A stretch of DNA of 64,000 bases from Streptomyces sp. NBC_01428 (GTDB lineage Bacteria; Actinomycetota; Actinomycetes; Streptomycetales; Streptomycetaceae), in NCBI RefSeq assembly GCF_036231965.1, contig NZ_CP109499.1:8618001-8682000 (forward strand), read 5' to 3'. Under the pieces are notes generated by a model that did not search any database, was not told the origin of the DNA, and saw nothing but the letters and a program-made list of their open reading frames with translations. Positions 34,246 through 42,963 of the stretch are shown here, one piece after another (position 1 is the first letter of the stretch; each line of letters starts with the position of its first letter). A program made the translations under genes and the position numbers.

Positions 34246-35850
34246 TCAGTCGATCAGAACACCCGGATTGAGGATGTGGTGAGGGTCCAACGCCTCCTTG
34301 GCTGCTCGGAGCACCGTCGCGAAGGGTTCCGGACGCTGGCGGTCGTAGGCGGGGCGGTGGTCGCGGCCCACTGCGTGATGGTGGGTGATGGTCGCGCCGT
34401 GGCGGTGTAGTACGTCGCCGGCGACCGCCTTGATGTCGTCCCAGACCTCGATCTCCTCGCCGGGCCGACCGGCGACGGCCACGGTGAAGTAGGGCGCCGC
34501 ACCGTCGGGATAGACATGGGTCAGGCGGCAGTTGACGGTGGCGGGATGGCCGGTCGCCTTGACGGCGGCGGCACCGACCTCGGTGCGGACGGCGTCGATC
34601 AGTGCGGGAATCCTGTCCCAGGTGGCGGCGGTCTCGAAGGTCTCGACGACGGCACCCATCCGGGCCAGTCCGTCGCGGAGGTACGGCATGCGCAGGAACG
34701 CCGACCGCCAGGCGCCCACGGCCGAATCGGGCCTCGACGCGCGGTCCGCGGTCGTTGTTCCGCCCCGGCCTCCGTGGGCGTGGGCCATGTCGAGCGCGGC
34801 GGCGAGCCGGTCGTCGACGGGCGCGGTCGCGGACTCGAAACCGAGGACGAGGACGGCCGAGCCGTCGCGTGAGGCGCCGGACAGAAGGGCCTCACCGGGG
34901 TCGAGGAGGCGGCAGTTGGCCGGGGCGAGGTCGGACTGGGCGACGGCGCGCACCGCGTCCAGCGCCTGCTGGAGGTCGGCAAAGGCCACGGACGTGGAGG
35001 CCTTGTGCCGTGGCCGTTCCTGGAGCCTCATCCACGCTTCGGTGATGACACCGAGCGTGCCCTCCGAGCCGAGGAACAGGCGGTCGGGCGACGGTCCCGC
35101 GCCGGACGCGGGCAGACGCCACGAGGTGCTGACTCCGGCGGGTGCGACGACGTTCATCGACTGCACGAAGTCGTCGATGTGGGTGCGGCCGGTGGCGTAG
35201 TGACCGCCCGCCCGGGTGGCCAGCCAGCCGCCGAGAGTGGAGAACTCGAAGCTCTGCGGGAAGTGCCGCAGGGTGAGCCCGTGGGGTCGCAACTGGCCCT
35301 CCAGGACGGGCCCGAGGGCGCCGGCCTGGATCCGTGCCGAGCGGCTGACGGTGTCGATCTCCAGGACCCGGTCCATCGAGGTCAGGTCGAGCGAGAGCAC
35401 CGCGCCGTGGGCGTCGCCGCGGTACTCCACGCCGCCGACGACCGAGGAGCCGCCGCCGAAGGGGACGACGGCGACGCCCCGCTCGCCGGCCCAGTCCAGC
35501 AGGTCGACGACCTCGTGGTCGTCGGTCGGCCGGGCGACCAGATCGGGGATCCGCCCGGGACGGCCCCGGAGGGCCCGGACGACGTCGCGGTAGGCCTTGC
35601 CCATCGCGTGTGCGGCGCGTACGTCCGGATCGGCGTTCACCAGGTGGGCGAGGGAGGGCGGCGGAGCCACGGCGGGGCGGCCGACGGCCAGGTCGGAGAC
35701 CCGGGGTATCGGGAGGGGGCGGGCCAGGGTGCCGGGGAGCAGGGCGCCCAGGGCGAGGCATTCGGCGTCGTCCGGGTGGGCGTCGACGTAACCCCAGCCC
35801 CACCAGGAGCGCGTGCGGGACGGACCGGGGCCGGACGGAGTGGCGGACAT
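34246..35850 (-). CDS. FAD-binding oxidoreductase (alkyl-DHAP synthase-like)
   Basis: This 534-residue protein starts at ATG 35850 with GGGAG eight bases upstream. The FAD-binding PCMH domain includes VVPFGGGSSVVGGVE and FPQSFEFSTLGGWLATRAGGHYATGRTHIDD, and the C-terminal cap ends ALDPHHILNPG. HHHAVGRDH, near the end, is the conserved His-rich active-site loop of alkyldihydroxyacetonephosphate synthase-like enzymes. Ether-lipid synthase or a 2-hydroxyacid-type oxidase are both possible; bacterial members are mostly uncharacterised. It is divergent from a TetR regulator over a perfect 16-bp palindrome and is its probable target. Confidence 0.87.
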   Translation of the reverse strand: MSATPSGPGPSRTRSWWGWGYVDAHPDDAECLALGALLPGTLARPLPIPRVSDLAVGRPAVAPPPSLAHLVNADPDVRAAHAMGKAYRDVVRALRGRPGRIPDLVARPTDDHEVVDLLDWAGERGVAVVPFGGGSSVVGGVEYRGDAHGAVLSLDLTSMDRVLEIDTVSRSARIQAGALGPVLEGQLRPHGLTLRHFPQSFEFSTLGGWLATRAGGHYATGRTHIDDFVQSMNVVAPAGVSTSWRLPASGAGPSPDRLFLGSEGTLGVITEAWMRLQERPRHKASTSVAFADLQQALDAVRAVAQSDLAPANCRLLDPGEALLSGASRDGSAVLVLGFESATAPVDDRLAAALDMAHAHGGRGGTTTADRASRPDSAVGAWRSAFLRMPYLRDGLARMGAVVETFETAATWDRIPALIDAVRTEVGAAAVKATGHPATVNCRLTHVYPDGAAPYFTVAVAGRPGEEIEVWDDIKAVAGDVLHRHGATITHHHAVGRDHRPAYDRQRPEPFATVLRAAKEALDPHHILNPGVLID

Positions 35851-35893
35851 GCGTGTGCTCCCAGTGAGGTCCGGAGAATTGACCCAATGGAAA

Positions 35894-35909
35894 ATTACCC
35901 TAGGGTAAT
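35894..35909. promoter_or_regulatory. TetR operator ATTACCCTAGGGTAAT
   Basis: A perfect 16-bp palindrome lies in the 68-base divergent promoter, ten bases ahead of the TetR ATG. Confidence 0.88.
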
Positions 35910-35918
35910 ATCCGGACC

Positions 35919-36560
35919 ATGACAACGCTCCCTTCGAAGGCCGGTACCAAGGGCGTCCCCAGGGCCGCGCGGGAACGCCAGGTGCTCGCCGTCGCGACCG
36001 CGGAGTTCGGCCGCAACGGGTACGAGGCCACCACCGTGGCCGCGGTCGCGGCCCGCGTCGGCGTCACGAAGCCGCTGGTGCACCACTACTTCGGGAGCAA
36101 GGAAGAGCTGTATCTCGCGTGCCTGGACCCGGTCGGTGACGGTCTGCTGGACGCGATCCGCGACGCGATGGCCGGACACGCCACCACGGATGCGGCATCC
36201 ACCCCCTTGCGCGTCATGGGCGCCCTGTTCGCCGCCCTCGACGGGCGGCGCGAGGCGTGGTTCGTCCTCTACGACGGCACGCTGCCGCCCGGGAGTGCCG
36301 CCGCCCGACGCGCGGCGTACTACCGCGGAGCCGTCGACGACCTCGCCGCGATCGGCACGGCCGAGCTCCTCCAGGGGGCCGGAGTCGGCGACCCGCTCGA
36401 CGCCGACGCGCTCAAGTACGCCTGGCGGGGCCTGTGTACGGCGCTGGTCCGCTGGTGGGCCAATCATCCGGAACAGTCGCCCGAAGCCATGACGCGCCGC
36501 TGCGCCCGGCTCTTCGCGGCGAGCCGCGCCATCCTCGCCGTGGGCGACGAGAACGCGTAG
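35919..36560 (+). CDS. TetR-family transcriptional regulator
   Basis: This 213-residue protein has an N-terminal TetR HTH: RQVLAVATAEFGRNGYEATTVAAVAARVGVTKPLVHHYFGSKEELYLAC (about residues 20-68). The C-terminal helices form the ligand and dimer domain (TetR_C-like, with WFVLYDGTLPPGSAAARRAAYYRG). It is divergent from the FAD oxidoreductase gene with the operator ATTACCCTAGGGTAAT between the starts, so it is expected to repress both. The operator lies so close to the ATG that it would also block its own promoter. The inducer is unknown, perhaps the oxidoreductase substrate. Confidence 0.92.
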   Translation: MTTLPSKAGTKGVPRAARERQVLAVATAEFGRNGYEATTVAAVAARVGVTKPLVHHYFGSKEELYLACLDPVGDGLLDAIRDAMAGHATTDAASTPLRVMGALFAALDGRREAWFVLYDGTLPPGSAAARRAAYYRGAVDDLAAIGTAELLQGAGVGDPLDADALKYAWRGLCTALVRWWANHPEQSPEAMTRRCARLFAASRAILAVGDENA

Positions 36561-36590
36561 GCGTGAGGTGCGCACCACTTCGCCCGCCGT

Positions 36591-36612
36591 CTGTCGAGCC
36601 GCGGCTCGACAG
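36591..36612. terminator. 22-bp palindromic terminator hairpin
   Basis: CTGTCGAGCCGCGGCTCGACAG is perfectly self-complementary and lies between convergent TetR and aldo/keto reductase genes. The rest of that 230-base gap shows nothing clear. Confidence 0.65.
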
Positions 36613-36794
36613 GGCCGCGAGCGGATGTGCCGAGCGGTTCCCGCACCGCCCACCGGTCGGGCGCCGTCCGTCCGGCACGGTGAGCGCCACGCGCCACGGC
36701 CACGGGTCGTGCGGAGCCCGCACCGTACGCGGACCGGCCTCGTGCGATGGTCCGCGCGAAGCCGGTCCGGCCGTGCGGCAGTCGGGCGCCTGTG

Positions 36795-37724
36795 TCAGCT
36801 CGCGGTGACCGCGTCGAGCGCGGCGAGGGCGGAGGCGTCGAGCACGACGGCTCCGGCGGCGACGTTGGCCGCCAGGTGGGAGGCGTCGGCGGTGCCCGGG
36901 ATGAGGAGCGTGTTGGGGGTGTGGTGGAGGAGCCAGGCCAGTCCGACCTGGGCCGCAGTGGCGCCGAGGGAGTCGGCGATCTCCTTGACCACGGGGTGCT
37001 CGGACACCTTGGGGAGACCGGGGAACGCGCTGCCGAGCGGGAAGTACGGTACCCAGGCGATGTCCTCGGCGGCGCAGGTCCGCACCAGGTCCTCGTCCTC
37101 GCGGGCCAACAGGCTGTACGCGTTCTGCACACAGGCGATCCCGGCCGGCAGAGCCCGCTTCAGGTCGTCGAGTCCGACGGTGCTCAGACCGATGGCGCCG
37201 ATCTTTCCCTCGTCCCGCAGCTCGGTCATCACGGCGAGCTGGTCGTCGAGGTCGACGACCTGGTCGGGCGTGACCGTCAGGCCGAAGCCGCTGGTGGTCG
37301 GGCGGCGCAGGTTGACGAGGGGAATCGTGTCGAGCCCGAGGCTCTTGAGGTTGGCCTCGACGTCGGCGCGCAGCTCGTCGGGGTGCTGGGCGTAGCGGAG
37401 CGGAAGCGGGCCGCCCGCGTCGGGTGTGGCTCCCACCTTGCTCACGACGGTGACGCCGTCCTCGGGGCGGATCGCTTCGCGGATCAGGTCGTTGGAGTAG
37501 CCGTCGCCGTAGAACTGCGCGGTGTCGATGTGGTCGACACCCAGCTCGACCACGCGGCGCAGGATCGCGAGGGCGCCGGCGCGGTCGTCGCGCAGCCGCG
37601 GGAGCTGCATCGCTCCGAAACCGACACGGGAGACGACGAGGTCGCCGAGCCGGCCCGGGCCGCCGGCCCGCGGAACACCGGTGGCCGTGGTGGGGGACGA
37701 GGGGATCGGGGCGGGAGAGGTCAT
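36795..37724 (-). CDS. aldo/keto reductase
   Basis: This 309-residue TIM-barrel reductase starts at ATG 37724, with GAGGAC upstream; an earlier ATG is poorly placed. Family features are VSRVGFGAMQLPR, GVDHIDTAQFYGDGYSN (catalytic Asp and Tyr), VVSKVG (catalytic Lys), then LTVTPDQVVDLDDQLAVMTELRDEGKIGAIGLS and the NADPH-binding loop IPGTADASHLAANVAA. It reduces aldehydes or ketones with NADPH in the cytosol. It is divergent from a TetR regulator with twin GGAGGA-type palindromes in the shared promoter, so it is the likely target. The usual NADP-binding His was not clear to me in the LRR segment, but overall fit is strong. Confidence 0.9.
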   Translation of the reverse strand: MTSPAPIPSSPTTATGVPRAGGPGRLGDLVVSRVGFGAMQLPRLRDDRAGALAILRRVVELGVDHIDTAQFYGDGYSNDLIREAIRPEDGVTVVSKVGATPDAGGPLPLRYAQHPDELRADVEANLKSLGLDTIPLVNLRRPTTSGFGLTVTPDQVVDLDDQLAVMTELRDEGKIGAIGLSTVGLDDLKRALPAGIACVQNAYSLLAREDEDLVRTCAAEDIAWVPYFPLGSAFPGLPKVSEHPVVKEIADSLGATAAQVGLAWLLHHTPNTLLIPGTADASHLAANVAAGAVVLDASALAALDAVTAS

Positions 37725-37766
37725 GGGATGTCCGTCCTCGGAGAGGCGTGAGAGCATGGTCTAAGT

Positions 37767-37815
37767 GGAGGAATCCTCCGCCATGTCGACCGTAACACAT
37801 ACGGAGGGATCCTCC
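37767..37815. promoter_or_regulatory. twin TetR operators GTGGAGGA-n-TCCTCC
   Basis: GGAGGAATCCTCC is at 37767-37779 and GGAGGGATCCTCC at 37803-37815, on opposite strands as GTGGAGGA. They are 36 bases apart, and the second lies inside the 5' end of the longest TetR frame. Confidence 0.75.
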
Positions 37816-38439
37816 ACTTTGTCTGCGCACGCTTCTTCCGCCGACGGAAACCCCGGCACGCCGGAACCCGGGGCGCCGCGCGCACCCCGCGCCGACGCGC
37901 GCCGCAACCGCGACAAGATCATCGAGGCTGCCCGGGCCGCGTTCACGTCCGCGACGGAACCGGTGGCCCTGGAGACCGTCGCCAAACAGGCCGGCGTGGG
38001 CATCGCGACGCTCTACCGCAACTTCCCCACCCGGGACGCACTGGTGGAGGCCGTCTTCGCGAACGAACTCGACCAGGTCGCCGCCTGTGCGACCCGGCTT
38101 CTGGAAGAACTTCCCCCGCCGGCCGCGCTACGGGCCTGGATGGACCGCTACATCGCCTTCGCCGCGACCAAGCACGCCATGTACCGGGACCCGCGCACCG
38201 GTCCCACGGCGGGGAGGATGCCCGTGATCCCCACCCGTGAACGCATCGTCGAAGCGGTGGAGACGCTGCTCCTGGCCGGCGCGCGGGACGGCTCCCTCCG
38301 TGCCGACGTCACGCCCGACGACCTCACCACGCTGCTGCTCGGCGTCTCTCTTGCCGCCGTCTCGGGCATCCGCCCCGAACAGACCGCCCGGCATCTCGAC
38401 CTCATCGCGGACGGGCTGCGACCGGCTCGGCACGCCTGA
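37783..38439 (+). CDS. TetR-family transcriptional regulator
   Basis: Start choice is uncertain: ATG 37783 follows GGAGG, but a TTG at 37819, past the second operator, is possible; GTG 37765 overlaps operator 1. The product has a Pro/Ala-rich leader, then the HTH RRNRDKIIEAARAAFTSATEPVALETVAKQAGVGIATLYRNFPTRDALVEAVF, very typical of this TetR group. A C-terminal helical domain follows (TRERIVEAVETLLLAGARDGSLRADVTPDDLTTLLLG). It probably represses itself and the divergent aldo/keto reductase. The ligand is unknown. Confidence 0.9.
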   Translation: MSTVTHTEGSSTLSAHASSADGNPGTPEPGAPRAPRADARRNRDKIIEAARAAFTSATEPVALETVAKQAGVGIATLYRNFPTRDALVEAVFANELDQVAACATRLLEELPPPAALRAWMDRYIAFAATKHAMYRDPRTGPTAGRMPVIPTRERIVEAVETLLLAGARDGSLRADVTPDDLTTLLLGVSLAAVSGIRPEQTARHLDLIADGLRPARHA

Positions 38440-38566
38440 CCGTCGGCCGCTCTCGTCCCCGTCGAGGCGGCGTGACTCGGTGCCCGCCGGTTCGGTTCAT
38501 CAGCCCGACCGGCATGCCGACGTACCGGTCGACCGTGGCGAGCCGCGGTTCCGTCGTCCGACGGGC

Positions 38567-40102
38567 TCAGTCGCCGACGAGGGGGAGGGGCGGGAACGTG
38601 TGGTCCCGCCAGATCCGGCGGGACGACTCCTCCGGGTAGGCGAGGACAGCGGACTCCGTGTCGAGGCGCTGGACGAGCCGCTGACGCGCGTCGTACGCCG
38701 GCCAGCCGGGATCGCCGTGGGCCGCGAACGAGGTCCATGCGGTGCGCATGCGCGCGGACAGCGCCTCGGCCTCGGGGGAGGGCGCCTCGCCGATCAGCAG
38801 AGCGGTCTGTCCGCGATCCAGGTTGCCGAAGACGAGGGGCACGTCGAGGCCGTGGCAGGCACCGAGAACACCTCCCATGCCGGGGGCCGGCCAGGTCAGC
38901 TCGTAGACGTGCGCCCGCCCGCCGGCCGTGGTCTGCGCCTCGGCGAGGTGGAGCGACGGCATGCGGAACAGCCAGTCGGAATGGACCAGTTCGTACAGCT
39001 CGTCGGGGCGCCCCGCCGGGAAGGCCTCGCGATAGCGGCGAGCGCCGTCCGCGCCGGGGGCCAGCTTGGCGAGGGCGGTCTCCGCCTGCGCCTCGCCCAC
39101 CTCGCCGAGGAGGCCGCTGACGGCGGTGAACAGACGCTGCTCGTCACGAGTGTGGCCGACCAGGAGTTCGATGTCGCGCCCGGCGCCGTCCGCGAGGGCC
39201 TGCCACGGCGTGACGGTCAGGACCTCACCGTCGACGACCGGAGAGAACACGATCGACCGGTATGCGGCAAGGCCCCAACGACGGTCCCACTGCTCCAACT
39301 TGGCGCCGACCGCGTCGGCGGCGACGGACAGCTCGCGCGGGGCGACGGCGGACAGCTCGTCCACCGTGGGCCGCAGCCCCAGCTCCGCCGCGCAGGCGGC
39401 GGTGATGTCGGCAGCGAGGTCCGGCGTGAAGAGCGTGCCCGTCGCACTCTGCACGACGGCCCGGCGGAACAGTCCGGCCGCACGGTCCATCGCCAGCAGC
39501 GCGGCGACGGACCCCGCGCCCGCGGACTGACCGAAGACCGTCACCTGGTCCGGGTCGCCGCCGAAGGCCCGGATGTTGTCACGCACCCAGGTGAGGGCGG
39601 CGATCTGGTCGAGCAGTCCCCGGTTGGAAGGGGCCCCTTCGATCTGCGCGAAGCCCTCGATCCCCACCCGGTAGTTGAACGTCACCACGACGACACCGTC
39701 GCGCGCGAGCCGGCCACCGTCGTACTCGGGGAGGCCGGACGTGCCGATCACATAGGCACCGCCGTGGATCCACACCATCACCGGCAGTCCCGCGCCCGGG
39801 GCGGGATCGGGCGACCAGACGTTGATCGTCAGCCAGTCGTCACCCGGTGCCTCCCGCGAGGACGCGTCCATGCCGAAGTGGCCGCCCTGCGGGGGAGGCG
39901 GGCCGTACGCCAGTGCCTCGCGCACGCCGCTCCAGCCGCGTACGGGTCGCGGCGCGGCGAGACGCAGACCGTGGACCGGGGGCTCGGCGAACGGGATGCC
40001 ACGAAAGACCGCCGTGCCGGACTCCCAGACGCCGCGCAGCCCTCCCACCGTCGCGCGAACCTCGGGCTGGGGCCCGGATGTCTCCGGTTCGGCAACGGTC
40101 AT
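38567..40102 (-). CDS. type B carboxylesterase
   Basis: This 511-residue protein is of the usual length for COesterase family members. ATG 40102 is chosen over an upstream in-frame start because AGGTGG precedes it. The family pattern is complete: FRGIPFAEPPVHGLRLAAP, VMVWIHGGAYVIG (oxyanion hole), NRGLLDQIAALTWVRDNIRAFGGDPDQVTVFGQSAGAGSV (nucleophile Ser in GQSAG), and ACHGLDVPLVFGN (catalytic His). The catalytic acid probably lies in the middle region. There is no signal peptide, so it hydrolyses carboxyl esters in the cytosol, such as p-nitrobenzyl-type or xenobiotic esters. The substrate is not inferable from neighbours. Confidence 0.92.
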   Translation of the reverse strand: MTVAEPETSGPQPEVRATVGGLRGVWESGTAVFRGIPFAEPPVHGLRLAAPRPVRGWSGVREALAYGPPPPQGGHFGMDASSREAPGDDWLTINVWSPDPAPGAGLPVMVWIHGGAYVIGTSGLPEYDGGRLARDGVVVVTFNYRVGIEGFAQIEGAPSNRGLLDQIAALTWVRDNIRAFGGDPDQVTVFGQSAGAGSVAALLAMDRAAGLFRRAVVQSATGTLFTPDLAADITAACAAELGLRPTVDELSAVAPRELSVAADAVGAKLEQWDRRWGLAAYRSIVFSPVVDGEVLTVTPWQALADGAGRDIELLVGHTRDEQRLFTAVSGLLGEVGEAQAETALAKLAPGADGARRYREAFPAGRPDELYELVHSDWLFRMPSLHLAEAQTTAGGRAHVYELTWPAPGMGGVLGACHGLDVPLVFGNLDRGQTALLIGEAPSPEAEALSARMRTAWTSFAAHGDPGWPAYDARQRLVQRLDTESAVLAYPEESSRRIWRDHTFPPLPLVGD

Positions 40103-40331
40103 CACGACCACCTGTCAGGCGGGACGGGCGCTCGCAGGTGCCCCGGACTCTCGGGATCCTCCACCGCGGCGGGCGGCCGCGCCAGCGATTTACGGCTGCC
40201 GCGCCCGGCCGCCGTCGCCCGGCTCCACCCCTCGCCGCACCGCGTTCGGACTTCCGGCCGCACACGTGCGGGCGGCGACGGGAGGGGCGGCACCGGGGGA
40301 GGAGCGGAAAGGCTGCGGCCCCCGTCCTGTG

Positions 40332-40976
40332 TCAGCGCCGCCAGAACAGGTGGTGCACCACCCCGCTCGGGCTGGGCACGACGTCGAGGTGGAACCGGTC
40401 GAGCAGGTCCTCGGGCGAATCCCAGAGGCGGAGACCGGCCCCGAGCTTCAGCGGCGAGACCGCCACGTGAAGGGTGTCGACGAGGTCGGCGTCGAGGAAC
40501 TGCCGGACCGTGGAGACCCCACCGCCGAGCCGGACGTCCTTGCCCTGGGCCGCCTCCCGCGCCTGTTCGAGAACGGTGGCCGGGTCACCGTCGACGAAGT
40601 GGAACGTGGTGTCGGACAGCGTGATGGAAGGGCGCTCGTGGTGGGTCAGGACGAACACCGGCGTGTGGAACGGGGGCTCGTCACCCCACCAGCCGCGCCA
40701 GTCGTGGTCCTCCCACGGCCCGCGCTGAGGGCCGAACTTGTTGCGGCCCATGATCTCGGCGCCGATGTTGTGCGCGAAGTCCCGCGTGAAGTAGTCGTCC
40801 AGGCCACGGCTGCCTCCGGGATCGGAGCGCATGGGCCAGCTCGCCGTGGCGCCGGCCCAGGAGAAGAGCCGTTCGGGATGGGGGAGGCCGAAGGGGCGCT
40901 CGAGGGTCTGGTCCTCACCGGCCCCGATTCCGTCACTCGAGATGTTGAAGTTCATGACTTTCAGCAGCTGATCCAC
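40332..40976 (-). CDS. dihydrofolate reductase/RibD C-terminal-like protein
   Basis: This 214-residue protein starts at GTG 40976, with GAGGAG six bases upstream. It has the alternating strand-helix pattern of the RibD C-terminal (bacterial bifunctional deaminase-reductase) family: VMNFNISSDGIGAG, GAEIMGRNKFGP, FVLTHHERPSI, and GGGVSTVRQFLDADLVDTLHVAVSPLKLGAGLRLW, where the GGG loop binds NADPH phosphate. It is likely a stand-alone NADPH-dependent reductase of unknown substrate, common in Streptomyces. It is not linked to riboflavin genes here. Confidence 0.88.
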   Translation of the reverse strand: MDQLLKVMNFNISSDGIGAGEDQTLERPFGLPHPERLFSWAGATASWPMRSDPGGSRGLDDYFTRDFAHNIGAEIMGRNKFGPQRGPWEDHDWRGWWGDEPPFHTPVFVLTHHERPSITLSDTTFHFVDGDPATVLEQAREAAQGKDVRLGGGVSTVRQFLDADLVDTLHVAVSPLKLGAGLRLWDSPEDLLDRFHLDVVPSPSGVVHHLFWRR

Positions 40977-41170
40977 GTGATCTCCTCGTCAGGTCGCGTC
41001 GCGTGCTCGCGCGGGGCGGAGAGCCCCACACCAGCACGTCGAACGGACGACGCCCGGATCGACACGGCTCCGAATTTTTCTTTCCCCGGCGGCCGGACGA
41101 CGGCTCGGGTGCGGAGTCCGGACGGCACTCGGCCTGCGCGGCAGCGGTGTCCGGCACGTGGACCTCGGCC

Positions 41171-41677
41171 CTAGCAGCGTTCGTCGGGGCCGAGAGCGGC
41201 GTTCTGCGCGGTGTGAGCGACGCGTGTCAGCAGGGTGCGCAGGGAGGCGGCGTCCGACTCGTCGAGATCCGCCAGCAGGCGCCCCTCGGCTGTGGCCAGG
41301 CCGCGCCGGGCACGGCCCAGCTCGTCGCGTCCCTTGTCGGTGATCACGACCTGGCGTGCGCGCCGGTCACGCGGATCGGGCCGCCGTTCGATGAGTTCCC
41401 GGGCCTCCAGATCGTCCAGGAGATACGTCATCACCGTGCGGTCGAGGCTGACCTGCTGGGCGAGGGCCAGCTGCGTAGGGGGCTCGCCCGCGGCCAGTGC
41501 GACGAGGACCAGATATCCGCGCGGCCCGCCCGGAAGCTCGGCCACCGACTCGGTGGCCACCCGTCGAAAGGCCGACGAGACCATGCGGATGGCCCAGCCG
41601 AGGTCGGTGTCGAGGGTGATGTCCTCGTCCGCGGTGGACCGTCGCGTGCCCTTGCTGCCGCCCCTGGTAGCACTCAT
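41171..41677 (-). CDS. MarR-family transcriptional regulator
   Basis: This 168-residue winged-helix protein has an HTH in PPTQLALAQQVSLDRTVMTYLLDDLEARELIERRPDPRDRRARQVVITDKG, an unusually standard MarR sequence with DRTVMTYLLDDLE as the recognition region and the RRPDPRDRRAR wing. No regulatory Cys lies near the N terminus as in OhrR; the Cys at the very C terminus may be incidental. It is divergent from an SDR gene over a striking 13-bp inverted repeat, and probably represses both genes. Ligand unknown. Confidence 0.9.
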   Translation of the reverse strand: MSATRGGSKGTRRSTADEDITLDTDLGWAIRMVSSAFRRVATESVAELPGGPRGYLVLVALAAGEPPTQLALAQQVSLDRTVMTYLLDDLEARELIERRPDPRDRRARQVVITDKGRDELGRARRGLATAEGRLLADLDESDAASLRTLLTRVAHTAQNAALGPDERC

Positions 41678-41704
41678 GTCGCCAATCTAGCACTCTGTGC
41701 TGGG

Positions 41705-41737
41705 CTACAGATGTTCTTGCTAGCAGAACATCTGTAG
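41705..41737. promoter_or_regulatory. MarR operator, 13-bp inverted repeat with 7-base spacer
   Basis: CTACAGATGTTCT and its exact complement AGAACATCTGTAG flank TGCTAGC in the divergent MarR/SDR promoter region. A smaller AGCAC-TCT-GTGCT repeat lies just to the left. Confidence 0.85.
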
Positions 41738-41828
41738 CGCATAGTGGTTTGAGGATGCGGCCGCGATCGGACGACGCGACGGGCCGCAGCGGACCGCTAC
41801 TCATGCGAGACAGAGATCGAGGATCGCC

Positions 41829-42581
41829 ATGTATGACATGGACACACTGCGGGGCAGGACGGCGCTGGTGACCGGGGCGACGTCGGGGATCGGCAGGGCT
41901 GTGGCGCGGAGCCTGGCCGAGCGAGGAGCCGAGGTCGTCGTCCACGGGCGGGACCGGGACCGTGGGGAGTCCCTCGTGAAGGAGATCGAGCAGCAGGGCG
42001 GAGCGGCCCGGTTCGTCGTCGCCGATCTGGCGGATGCGGACGATGTGGCCCGACTGGCGGCCGAGGCGGGGAGCGTGGACATCCTCGTGAACAACGCCGG
42101 TCTCTACGAGTTCGCGCCGACCGCCGCGACCGATGCCGCGAGCTTCGACCGGCAGGCGGCGGTCAACACGCGTGCCCCGTTCCTGCTCGTCGGCGCACTC
42201 GCCCCCGGGATGGCCCGGCGGGGGCACGGGGCGATCGTGACCGTCAGTTCCAGCGCGGCACGTATGCCGGCGCCAGTCGGAGGGGCCTACGCGGCGTCCA
42301 AAGCGGGCGTCGAGATCCTCACCCGGTACTGGGCGACCGAGTTCGGCCCGCACGGCGTGCGCGTCAACGCCGTCTCGCCCGGACCCGTCCGCACGGAGGG
42401 CACCGCGGCCATGCTCGGCGACCAGATGGAGGCGTTGGATCGGGTCAACGCGCGAGGCCGGGCGGGTGACCCGCGTGAGATTGCCGAGATCGTGATGTTC
42501 CTGGTGGGCCCCGCCAGCAGTTACGTCAACGGCGCCACTCTCTTCGCCGACGGTGGCGAGATCAGCGCCCTGCCCGGCTGA
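41829..42581 (+). CDS. short-chain dehydrogenase/reductase (SDR)
   Basis: This 250-residue classical SDR has the coenzyme motif TGATSGIG (residues 16-23), HGRDRDR after beta2 (suggesting NADPH preference), NNAG, catalytic Ser in TVSSSAA, and YAASK (Tyr and Lys). The C terminus, LVGPASSYVNGATLFADGG, is usual for FabG-like oxidoreductases. ATG 41829 is used, with a GAGG eight bases upstream; a second ATG four codons on is possible. It is divergent from the MarR regulator and is its likely target. It reduces a carbonyl or oxidises an alcohol in the cytosol; the substrate is unknown. Confidence 0.92.
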   Translation: MYDMDTLRGRTALVTGATSGIGRAVARSLAERGAEVVVHGRDRDRGESLVKEIEQQGGAARFVVADLADADDVARLAAEAGSVDILVNNAGLYEFAPTAATDAASFDRQAAVNTRAPFLLVGALAPGMARRGHGAIVTVSSSAARMPAPVGGAYAASKAGVEILTRYWATEFGPHGVRVNAVSPGPVRTEGTAAMLGDQMEALDRVNARGRAGDPREIAEIVMFLVGPASSYVNGATLFADGGEISALPG

Positions 42582-42681
42582 GCTCGGTCCGGCCGACGGG
42601 CGGTCCGCGCGTCGACATGGTCGCGCGCGGGGACACGCCGCGAAGCTCGGAGCGTCCTGGCGGCCCTGTCCTTCGACGGCA

Positions 42682-42721
42682 CGAGGGCCACCTGCCTCCG
42701 ACCGGCGGCAGATGGCCCTCG
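42682..42721. terminator. terminator between SDR and cold-shock genes
   Basis: CGAGGGCCACCTGCC and GGCAGATGGCCCTCG form a 15-bp stem with one mismatch that becomes a G-U pair on the minus strand. Confidence 0.8.
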
Positions 42722-42759
42722 TGCGCGTGGGGCGGGTGCGCCCCCTCGGTGGAGCGGAA

Positions 42760-42963
42760 TCAGACGGGCACCACTTGCTCGGCCTGCGGCCCCTTGGGGC
42801 CCTGGTTGACGTCGTACTCCACCTTGGCGCCCTCGGCCAGCTCCTTGAAGCCGGTCGTCTGGATCGCGGAGAAGTGCACGAACACGTCGGGACCGCCGTC
42901 ATCCTGCTGGATGAAGCCGAAGCCCTTCTCCGAGTTGAACCACTTCACGACACCTGTTGCCAT
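42760..42963 (-). CDS. cold-shock protein (CspA family)
   Basis: This 67-residue OB-fold protein carries the RNA-binding motifs KGFGFI (RNP1) and VFVHFSAI (RNP2) within MATGVVKWFNSEKGFGFIQQ and DDGGPDVFVHFSAIQTTGFK. It is the standard length for bacterial Csp. It binds single-stranded nucleic acid and melts RNA structure. ATG 42963 follows AGAGGA. The leader upstream is over 70 bases and includes a GTGCAGACGGC/GCCTTGCAC-type pairing, as expected for Csp genes that are controlled through their leader; this is inference. Streptomyces genomes have many such genes, so no specific symbol is given. Confidence 0.95.
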   Translation of the reverse strand: MATGVVKWFNSEKGFGFIQQDDGGPDVFVHFSAIQTTGFKELAEGAKVEYDVNQGPKGPQAEQVVPV

